Assembly (NCBI RefSeq): GCF_003171515.1
Contig: NC_089390.1
Location: 3,782,001-3,846,000, forward strand
Direction: 5' to 3'
Origin: Pyrenophora tritici-repentis
Lineage: Eukaryota > Ascomycota > Dothideomycetes > Pleosporales > Pleosporaceae
DNA length: 64,000 bases
How positions within the stretch are numbered: position 1 is the stretch's first letter; the number at the start of each line of letters is the position of its first letter. Below, in pieces: positions 55,503 through 64,000 of the stretch. Below the pieces are notes generated by a model. The model worked only from the letters and a program-made list of their open reading frames with translations. It made no database searches and had not been told where the DNA came from. Both the position numbers and the translations under genes were made by a program.

Positions 55503-56872
55503 ATGGTGAACATTACGGAGAAGATCAAAGAGTGGGATGATGCTGAAGTTTTGATGTGCCAAGCGCTAACGCCCCGCCAGGATCGAAGATGAGATGCGAA
55601 GGACGCAGAGTGAGTTTCACGGCTGATGGGATGAGATGACATACTGACAGAGCGTAGAGAATAAGGCGACAGGTATGGTGATGCAGTTTTGGGCGATTGT
55701 CTAGGTGATGTCTGCATATCACGTGCTGACCGAGACATAGAATACCATCTTGGTCTACTGAAAGGGCATGTGTTCGGAAGGTATTTTAAATAGTTTCAGC
55801 AACTAACTATGATATAGAAAACTCGCCCGTCTTCGTGCACAACTCCTCGAGCCTGCAGCAGGTGCGGGTGGCGGAGGAGGAAGCGGTTTCGATGTATCAA
55901 AGTCGGGTGACGCACGTATAGCCCTTGTTGGCTTTCCATCGGTCGGAAAGTCGACATTCCTGTCAAGAGTCACCAAGACGAAATCAGAAGCAGCATCCTA
56001 TGCCTTCACTACGCTCACAGCGATTCCCGGTGTGCTTGAGTATGGTGGAGCCGAGATTCAAGTTCTGGATTTGCCGGGTATCATTGAGGGTGCTGCGGAA
56101 GGCAAGGGACGAGGACGACAAGTTATCAGTGCGGCAAAGACGAGTGATTTGGTTTGCATGATTCTGGACGCTACGAAGAAGGCAGAGCAGAGACGGTTGC
56201 TCGAGGCAGAATTGGAGGCAGTCGGAATCCGACTAAACCGCGAGCCACCGTAAGTCTGGACTAGTTGGTATAATAAATCCAAACTAACATGACAGAAACA
56301 TCTACCTCAAGCCGAAAAAGGCCGGTGGCATGAAGATCAACTTCCAGGTCCCGCCCAAACATCTCGACGAGAAGATGGTGTACAACATCCTCAAAGACTA
56401 CAAGATGCTCAATTGTGAAGTGCTCGTCCGAGACGAAAACGCCACGGTCGACGACTTCATCGATGTGATTATGAAGGATCACAGGAAATACATCAAATGC
56501 CTCTACGTGTACAACAAGATTGATAGCATCGGTCTGCCGCATTTGGACGAGCTGGCGCGCGAGCCTCACACGGTAGTCATGAGCTGCGAACTCGATCTCG
56601 GGATTCAAGATGTGGTGGACAGGTGCTGGGAGGAACTAAGGCTAATCAGGGTTTACACCAAGAGAAAGGGCAACGATCCAGACTTTTCCGAGGCGTTGAT
56701 CGTTCGTCACGGAAGCACCATCGAGGACGTTTGCGACCAGGTGCATCGAACATTGAAGGAAACATTCAAGCACGCGTTGGTGTGGGGAGCGAGCGCCCGA
56801 CATGTGCCACAGAAGGTTGGATTGGGACATGTGGTGGCAGATGAGGATGTCGTTAGCATTGTGGCGAAATAG
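55503..56872 (+). CDS. RBG1: Developmentally regulated GTP-binding protein 1 (DRG1/RBG1)
   Basis: Six exons: 55503-55531, 55581-55609, 55658-55672, 55741-55765, 55818-56249, 56296-56872, giving 368 residues, the usual length of DRG1 (about 367). The start [20 protein letters not shown] is the family N-terminus, assembled only by splicing three tiny exons. GTPase motifs: G1 [10 protein letters not shown]3 [17 protein letters not shown]4 NKID. The C-terminal TGS domain ends [19 protein letters not shown]. The protein acts with a DFRP partner (Tma46) on ribosomes to relieve stalls. The intron after exon 4 appears to use a GC donor (55766, GCATGT..TAG, 52 nt); the nearest GT alternative would need a 37-nt intron and insert five residues into a length-invariant helix. 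Confidence 0.95.
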
Positions 56873-57693
56873 TCGGGCTCGGCCGTGTCGAGACGGAGAG
56901 TGATTCCTGAAGCGGGTGTCGCAGCCCGAAGTGATTTGTGGTGCAGTAGCCGGACGAAAGCAAGCGCATTGAAGACCATCTGTTCGCTACGTCGGACAAG
57001 GAAAGATGCCTGCGAGGAAATTAATCAAGGTATAGACGGGTGAAACTCGACTATTGCGCCCTTTTCGCTCGACGTTGAGTCAACAAGTGCCCAAAGCAGG
57101 CTGGGCAAAACAAAGACGACTGCTGTACATATGAAAGTCAGTGGCGCGTGGCGCGTGGCGTTGTCCGAGCATGCTCCGAGCATGGGCTGTTCACCATCTG
57201 ATAAGTTTTGCTGGTCAGTCCACTTTCGGCACCAGCGGATGCGTGATTTCCGAGGCGCCAGATTGTGATGTGAAGTCACGTGAGAAAGTCTAGTGTCGAG
57301 CATCACAGCCTGATTGGCAGGCCACGGCCCGTTGCAACGAAATGCAGTTAAGATAGACCCTGGCGCCAGGGATAGTTACCTCTCGGCGCGCTGAAAAAGT
57401 TATCGCCGATAGTTGCTGCGACCCGTTTATTGCCAGCGCCTTATAGGGAAGCCGTCGCCGTCGCCTCCGCCGCTTGTTGACTTCTCCCTTGCTAAGGTGA
57501 AAGAGTGAATTGCTATTGCTGTTTTCTGCCCCCGTTCCTGCATCCGTCCAGACGTCACCATCTCCCTTGTGCGACGACGGTGAAAGCCCATCTGTGTTGT
57601 GTGCGCCTGCCCATCCCGAAGACCGCGAATCGCAGCCCTTCTGTACCTGAATCCTCCGACCACCGAGCCACTCGCTCGCTACCCACAACAAAC
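56873..57693. other. Intergenic: ERG3 upstream region
   Basis: About 820 bp between DRG1 and ERG3. Short tandem duplications (GGCGCGT three times near 57150; CCGAGCATG twice near 57165-57185) are present. The right half is the ERG3 promoter and leader. No gene is supported. Confidence 0.5.
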
Positions 57694-58797
57694 ATGGACG
57701 TCGTGCTGGAGCTAGCAGACACTTTCTTATTCGATCCCCTCTACGCAAAGCTGTTGCCTGCAGCTACCCACGTCTTTGTTTCTAACGCGACGACATCGAC
57801 GATCAAAGTAGAGCCGACCGCCTACGCCCTTCCCCACACCACTTCCTGGCAGTATGAGCCGTCGACGCAATTCTTCTCCATCACCCCGTCAAAGTATGCC
57901 TACATGAGCCAATGGCCACGCGACGACTGGCGACGTCAGCTGCTGTCGCTGTATCTCGTCACATGGTATGCGCCTATGAGACACGCTGCAAGTGTCCTGC
58001 TAACACGCAACAGGCTGTTTGGTGTCGTCGTCTACTACGTCTTCGCGACCGCCTCATACTTTTTCGTCTTCGATAAGACCACCTTCAACCACCCGCGCTA
58101 CCTCAAGAACCAGATCAAGCAGGAGATGAAGCAGGCCAACATTGCCTTCCCCATCATGGCCATCTTCACCGTCCCCTGGTTCCTCGCCGAAGTCCGCGGA
58201 TACTCGATGTTGTACGACACCACAGAACAGGGCCCCGGCCAATGGTACAACTACCTACAGTTCCCCTTCTTCCTCCTCTTCACCGACTCGTTGGTCTACT
58301 GGATCCACCGCGGTCTGCACCACCCGCGTGTCTACAAATACGTCCACAAGCCACACCACAAGTGGATCATGCCGACACCCTTTGCCTCGCACGCCTTCCA
58401 CCCGCTGGACGGCTACGCGCAGTCGCTGCCCTACCACATGTTCCCTTTCATGTTCCCACTCTCAAAGTACGCCTACGTGGCCCTTTTCGTCTTCGTCAAC
58501 ATCTGGACCGTCCTCATCCACGACGGCGAATACGCGCACAACTCGCCCGTCATCAACGGCGCCGCCTGTCACACTATGCACCACCTGTACTTCAACTACA
58601 ACTACGGACAGTTTACAACTCTCTGGGACCGTCTGGGTGGCAGCTACCGCAAGCCCAACGACGAGCTCTTCCAGAAGGAACTCAAAATGTGCCAGAGCGA
58701 GTGGAAGAAGCAGGCCATGGCCGTTGACAAAATGGTTGAGCAAGTAGAGGGCAACGACCACGACCGCACCTACGTCGAGCCAAAGAAGCTTCGGTGA
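57694..58797 (+). CDS. ERG3: C-5 sterol desaturase
   Basis: Exons 57694-57965 and 58014-58797 encode 351 residues. The enzyme introduces the C5-C6 double bond of ergosterol in the ER, using iron bound by His boxes, all present: HRGLHHPRVYKYVHKPHHKW and, near the end, HTMHHLYFNYNYGQFTTLWD, plus SHAFHPLDGYAQSLPYH. Membrane segments include LFGVVVYYVFATASYFFVF and FPIMAIFTVPWFLAEV. The ATG at 57694 (MDVVLELADTFLFDPLYAKL) is the expected start; upstream in-frame sequence lacks ATG. The 48-nt intron splits the codon of the Trp in LVTW; it is a multiple of three and free of stops, so unspliced mRNA would encode a 16-residue insertion. Family members include paralogues (Erg3A/Erg3B types); which one is not decided. 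Confidence 0.95.
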   Translation: MDVVLELADTFLFDPLYAKLLPAATHVFVSNATTSTIKVEPTAYALPHTTSWQYEPSTQFFSITPSKYAYMSQWPRDDWRRQLLSLYLVTWYAPMRHAASVLLTRNRLFGVVVYYVFATASYFFVFDKTTFNHPRYLKNQIKQEMKQANIAFPIMAIFTVPWFLAEVRGYSMLYDTTEQGPGQWYNYLQFPFFLLFTDSLVYWIHRGLHHPRVYKYVHKPHHKWIMPTPFASHAFHPLDGYAQSLPYHMFPFMFPLSKYAYVALFVFVNIWTVLIHDGEYAHNSPVINGAACHTMHHLYFNYNYGQFTTLWDRLGGSYRKPNDELFQKELKMCQSEWKKQAMAVDKMVEQVEGNDHDRTYVEPKKLR

Positions 58798-59880
58798 AGC
58801 AGCATGCTCCGGTTTTTATTGTCCATGTACGGGAAAGAATAATTTGACATGTCGTTACGAAAAGGGTTTTTACGGTCGGTTAACCAACGAACAAGGCTTG
58901 GAGGGGCATCAATGTGCGTCCTTTGCATAGCATGCGTGGGTCCTTTTGGAAGATCGCAGGTTCGATCTTGCTTTCTTTTTTCTTCACATGTCCTCTATTC
59001 TAATCACTCTCGCGCCTGCGTTTTCTTGTACATTTTATATTCTGGTGTTGCCCTTGGCTTTTCTTGCTGTTCAACACTAGAAGAACGACGTGGAGGGTAT
59101 ATGGGGGGGGGGTTGGGAAAAGATGACATGTCTGTAATATTACTCAAGATTTGGCTTGTTATTTGTTGCTGGGTGTTGTTGGTGGTTGCATGGACGTTTG
59201 GAGAGATGCGTCCGTTTTCTTGTCCGTCCGTCTGTCTTGTGCTGTTTTAATAGAATACATCTATAATAGTTAATATGAGAACGTCGACACGATTGCATTT
59301 ATCAGGCTTACATGAGTGGGGATATTGCGTTATATCGAGGTCATCACGTCATCGCCTTGAGCATCCGCCAACTCCCGCGACGCTCTCGCAGCAGTGTTCT
59401 TCACTACGACTATTGCCTAGAAAAACTCAACACCCATCGAAGAAAAGCCATCATACTGCAAACTTGTATCACTCAACGCCCATACACATATGATTATCGC
59501 AGTTGCTACCTATCCCCCCATGCCTATGCCCCACGCCCATCACATCACCACCCCAAAATCTGACCACTGACGCAATAAATACCCCAAGCCGACACGTGGA
59601 GCGGGGTAACGTAAGAGTCTAGTCCATCTATGACGCTCTCTCCCTCTTGTCTTACCTACTTATTCTTTTCTTAAAATTTGCATCATCCCTCATTTCTTGC
59701 TTTCGGTCCGTTGGGGGCGGGGCCCTTTTCGGTCCGGATGTGCGGAGGGGGGTGAGATGACGTTGTGTGTAGTGGGGTAAGATGAGATGGGTGGGTTTAT
59801 CATGTAGTAGGGTGAGAGAGATATTGTGGGTGGGAAGGGGAGAGATAGCAGGAAAGGGTTAAGGAGGTAGGGAGGAAGAG
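58798..59880. other. ERG3 3' flank, no gene
   Basis: 3' UTR of ERG3 and low-complexity G/T- and purine-rich DNA (for example 59090-59110 poly-G, 59745-59880). Open frames look random. Confidence 0.45.
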
Positions 59881-62000
59881 GTGGATATGAAGTAAGGGTT
59901 TAGAATAGAGCGGTACCAAGGAGAACAAGGATTATATACAGTTCTAGTTCCAATATGGGTACATTAATAGGACTAGAAGGGTGTAAGGGGGAGGGAAACG
60001 AGTAGAGGTACTGGTTTTACAGTCGTAGACTAGTCACTTTACAAATGGTTAAGTAAGAGAGCCCTCTATGGAACGATAAGATAGTCATATATATTCATAA
60101 ACACGATAGGTTGAAGGTGTTAGAGCTACAGTCGCCCAGAATCTACTTAATCATTAACTAGTACATTATCTAGTAACATAGTTTGAGACGTCTTTTTAGC
60201 GAGAGGAGCTTTTGGCATGTAAGATAGCAACGTAGATGCTAGGGGAAGAGATAATTAATTGATAAGTGTGGTCCCAATACGAAGGGGATCAAGAGATTCC
60301 GAGAGGGTGTCAGACTAAGTGCAGGGCCGAGGGAATGCGTGCATAAGGTAGTGAGCAATAACAGTGTAGAAAGGCATTTATCTAATTAAACGCAAACTTA
60401 ATAACTATATATTTATAATCTACTTATGCGGGTATCTAAGAGATTCCCAAAGCTTGTTTTATTATAAAGATAGCAAGTAAGTATTACTGTTGGGACATGC
60501 GCGTACAGCCAGCCCGGCGTGGATGTATTTTAGATAGCGAGCTTTTGTCAGGCCTACGCAATGCGAGGTGTACAATATATACTATTCTACCACGATGATA
60601 AGGAGTTCACTGATCATAAGTACCTTTTTGGTTGCATAGCGTAGTGGGCGTAGACCTACGTTCTGACAGCTTTCCCGGGCTGGAAGCTTGGACCACTACT
60701 GTAGTTAGACCAAGCTTCCCGCTTAGCTCGCACCCGTACATAGGGAGATCTCTCCACCCAGCTCTTGCTCACTACTAATCAAATATCATATACTTTGTTC
60801 GTTGCAACGACAGTGATATTCGACACCTTTGCCGTGTCAACAATTACTTAAGGGAAAGAGAAGAGTATTAGAGAGCCGGAAAAACATATAAACCAAGACT
60901 ATTACTAAAACTTGGAATTTCTTAATATCAAAAGTTAGAGGGGCTACAAGAGACTATGTAGTAACAATGAGACAAGATTAACTCTCTTGTAGACATAGTG
61001 AACCGTAGTAACTCGTATCTAAGAAGTGTAAAGGTACGTAATCTCGAAATCGTAACTATAATTGTTGTGTAAGACTTCGGACCTAGTATACTGTGCTGAT
61101 TCTGGAACGGTACTATAATACTCTGAAGTACAATAACACTGCAGTCACTAAGGATAATAGTAAAGGTGTACCAAACTTATAGTATCTAGGATAAGCCAGT
61201 GCACTACAGGATATACAGATAAGAAAAGTAGATCTAGTCAAGTCTAGTGCTTAGAAACATTGACGTGTAAGTATCTACAAATATAAGTAATACTAAGTTT
61301 CTAGACTATATAAGGAAGATATATTACTCTCTTACTCGCAGTCTAGTTATATACACAAAACGTAAAATGTAAATAAAGATCTAAACTAATATTCGTACCA
61401 TTACCTTACGTACCCTATTACTCCAAGATTACTAATTTACTAATGAGTAATCAAAAATTAATCAACATTTTCGGTCGTATATCTTAGAGCATATGGAGGG
61501 TACCTGTAGAGGGGTTCTCGTCGATTAAGTCTCATACAAAAGTAGAATCTGGAGAAGTGGTGTCTAAGGAGATTTCGCCTCTAGGTAATGCAAGGCTTGA
61601 TATGTAATGTGGCGGTGTTCCGATAAAATGTACGTATTATTTTGTGGTGAGACTGATATTCCTTACACCATACCATCGAGACACTGAGCCAGAGACTGTG
61701 TATACACTTTGTTACGACCAAGATGTACGCGAACAGTAGTAACTTATCCATAGAGGAAACCAGTGGAGGAATCTCAAACACCACTTTTCTCTCGCACGAG
61801 CACCTTGCTTCACGCATATTTTGATAATCACCGCTGTAGAGTCTTTCATTCCGCCGAGTTATATTAGACCTTGCTTGCAACCAACGCTCAAATGAGGTTA
61901 TCAACGTGGTTTCAGGACGGGAGCTTCAACAAACGTTACTAGCTCTTCCTATCCAGGCCCAAAGACCTCTGGTTGACCTGCATATTGCAATATCACTACT
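59880..62000. repeat. AT-rich, TpA-rich gene-free tract, probable degraded repeat
   Basis: Clear drop in GC compared with the rest of the window, strong excess of TA dinucleotides and stops in every frame, for example 60990-61450. This is the pattern left by repeat-induced point mutation in ascomycetes. A 10-bp perfect inverted repeat lies at 60682-60719. I recognise no surviving transposon protein or terminal repeat. Confidence 0.6.
60682..60719. repeat. Short perfect inverted repeat (hairpin)
   Basis: GGAAGCTTGG at 60682-60691 pairs with CCAAGCTTCC at 60710-60719 across an 18-nt loop, inside the AT-rich tract but in a locally GC-richer island. Could be a relic of a mobile element end. Confidence 0.6.
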
Positions 62001-64000
62001 CCCATGAGCTATTGAGTAGTCAAAGACTAGAAACTGGTAGGCTCATACTATCCCATGGGTGAAAGAAACAATATTGGGAAACTATCCCGAGACCTAAACA
62101 CTGACAAATCCTACACCACATCCCACAAGCCGCGGAGAGTAACTCCCCCGCAGGTACACAAGACACCCAAACCCTAGCATCCCAACTACAATTTCCCCTA
62201 CCGGAACCGTCCCCTGTCCCCCATCCCGCTTCCAAAAACCCCTCAAACTCTTTTGGCATGAGCTGAGTCAACCCTCCGCGGAACGTCCTTATCACTTCAC
62301 AACATCACAATTCTTTTAGTCGCAAAGTCACTTTCCCACTACCATCTTCAGCCGCTCGGGTGGCTCCCAACATCGGTCCCAGAAAAGGTGAACAGCACAA
62401 AATAGGAAGCAACTACCCGAACGAACGGAACCAAACACAGACGACGATAAAACGTTATATTTAGCCCGCTAAACTGAATCTCAACGGGAACTCTAATCTA
62501 ATCTCCACGCCAAAAACACATTCAGCTCAACGACTCTAAACACCACAGTTTATCGAAAAGAGGTACCAGCGCTACCAAATCCACTCCTCTTCCTTCACGG
62601 CACTATACCAACCCCACAGATCGCCGTTAGATCACCCAAGAAACCAAAGTCCCAAGAAAAGATAGACAGAGAGAACCGCATCAACGAACCTGACTCAACC
62701 CCGCCCATCACCCTCACCCACCCTGACTTTCTCTCTCCTTCAAGAAACCCAAACCTAAACCCAAACTACCCACTTACCCTACATCTCTAGCACAGCTCCC
62801 CATGCCCATCCCCAACCCACGCTCTCCGCGGAGCCCAAGCTCCCCAAAAAGCAACCTTCCCCACCCCGCAGCAACACTAACATGGCCCCATCGCCCTTAG
62901 CCTTCCAGACTTGACCCCCCGATAATACTTCCTCAACCGAATAACACTACCGATGCATACTTGACAAGATTTTCCCTGCACCAGCACCAGTAGCAGGGGA
63001 GAAGAGAATGGGAAGACGCTAATTGAGTCTCTTGCTGTGTCTGTGGGTCTGCTGCGGGATGAGACGGAGACGATAGGGTTTATCCTTGTTTCGTGGTGCA
63101 GATGGGCTACCGGTAGTCGTGGCTAGTGTACCGGGTTTTATGGTTGATGATGTGCATGTGGTATGCAGTGCGGTTGACCTGTGCTGGGTTGAGCTACGGT
63201 ATGCTGGGGGTTGGGTCAGGAAAGATGGAGCACGTATACCAAGCCATGTCTGTATGCGGAAGGTTTTTATCAAAACACCTATACGTGTCTTCGAAATTGC
63301 GTTAGTCTTTAGTCGTTAGTCGTTGGCGGTTAGTCACACTATCTACACATCCAAGAATTAAGCGGTGGGTATTCAACCCTCCAGTGCGATGGTGGTGTTG
63401 AGGATTGGGTCCCTCTGCAGCAAGTCGCCAATGGCAAAAAAATCCGGTACACAAAAGACCCAAAAGTCAAACACGTGTATATCTCCTTACCGACTCTCTT
63501 TCAAAATGTTGAGCTACCGAGGAGAGGAGCTAAATCAGTAATATGGAGGTGTAGGCGTACATGAACTGGTTGGTCCACTGGTTTTACCCACCCAACAGCG
63601 GACACTAAGGGCTTATGTACATGTGCATTATGCGTGTGATTGCTGCTGTAGAGCAGATCATTTCACCGGAACCTTGGGTGGATAGTTATGTGGCGGTTGT
63701 GGATACTGTACCTAGGTGTGACAGGCATGACAGGTGCGTTGAGTGCGTTGGAGCCCTGGACCCTGAGTGCAATGGATGGGTGGAGTGAAGGAAGGCGCGT
63801 GTGGTTATTTTGTGCAGTAGTGGAAAGTTTAAGTTAACGGTGTAGTTTGTGCTTAATGGCGGGGATTAGGGGGATTGGCATGGCATGGCATAGGATGCGT
63901 ATTGCAAAGGCAAACAACACATGCATAACATGTACGTTTACACCGCCTTTGGTATATGTACATGTACATGTACATATAGTATGCCAAGCGCATCCTTCAG
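62001..64000. other. Gene-poor right end of the window
   Basis: Base composition returns to normal, with C/A-rich stretches (62690-62900) and short tandem words (TTAGTCG near 63302-63335). Frames at 62020-62295 and 63019-63319 overlap on opposite strands or lack family features. A small ACATGT microsatellite closes the window. Confidence 0.4.
63955..63978. repeat. TACATG microsatellite
   Basis: About four hexamer units of TACATG, self-complementary, near the right edge of the window. Confidence 0.7.

Noticed and set aside
60630..60725. tRNA-like or tRNA-derived SINE signal (A-box-like TAGCGTAGTGGG)
   Set aside because: No B-box or cloverleaf can be drawn; the inverted repeat does not match tRNA stems.
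1..64000. CRISPR array, bacterial operon or prophage
   Set aside because: No direct-repeat/spacer pattern exists and genes have spliceosomal introns; the DNA is eukaryotic.

Overview
The window is nuclear DNA of a filamentous ascomycete. Most genes have short spliceosomal introns of about 41-61 nt with GT..AG ends and CTAAC/CTGAC-like branch sites. The gene families are fungal: a hybrid histidine kinase, HTD2, ERF4, a DUF4203 membrane protein, a secreted GMC oxidoreductase and a C-5 sterol desaturase. Protein families and style suggest Dothideomycetes, probably Pleosporales; that assignment is inference. About 20 protein genes are supported. I built exon structures by hand from splice signals, and nearly all close in frame.

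Layout. 1-384 is the 3' end of an unidentified gene. 1460-4728 is a hybrid histidine kinase, 5125-5960 a short-chain dehydrogenase and 6222-7475 the splicing factor CWC2. On the minus strand follow a Ser/Pro-rich unknown (8020-9309) and a C78 (ZUFSP/ZUP1-like) ubiquitin peptidase (9619-11294). A 3.4-kb DNA transposon sits at 11799-15187. It has ~97-bp inverted ends flanked by TA, an intact DD34E Tc1/mariner transposase, and a second intact 564-residue gene of unknown function in convergent orientation. This is the most unusual object in the window.

To its right are an HTD2-like mitochondrial dehydratase with a ~340-residue tail (15475-17643), a small membrane/coiled-coil protein (19740-20400), a Siz/PIAS SUMO ligase (20778-22732, minus) divergent from a DUF2423 nucleolar-type protein (23331-24013), a GMC oxidoreductase (24584-26500, minus), THO2 (27948-35096, minus), 5-aminolevulinate synthase (35671-37537, minus), a DUF7607-type nuclear protein (38838-40658, minus) divergent from glutathione synthetase (41049-42590), a DUF4203 multipass membrane protein (44526-47697), ERF4 (49522-50946), a wax-synthase-domain acyltransferase (53548-55164, minus) divergent from the GTPase DRG1/RBG1 (55503-56872), and ERG3 (57694-58797). 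The last 5.2 kb has no credible gene. Its core (about 59.9-62.0 kb) is AT- and TpA-rich, as expected of an old repeat degraded by repeat-induced point mutation.

These are mostly independent housekeeping genes and do not form an operon or a biosynthetic cluster. Shared themes are post-translational modification (C78 peptidase, SUMO ligase, palmitoyltransferase subunit), mRNA processing and export (CWC2, THO2), and heme/sterol/mitochondrial lipoate metabolism (HEM1, ERG3, HTD2).
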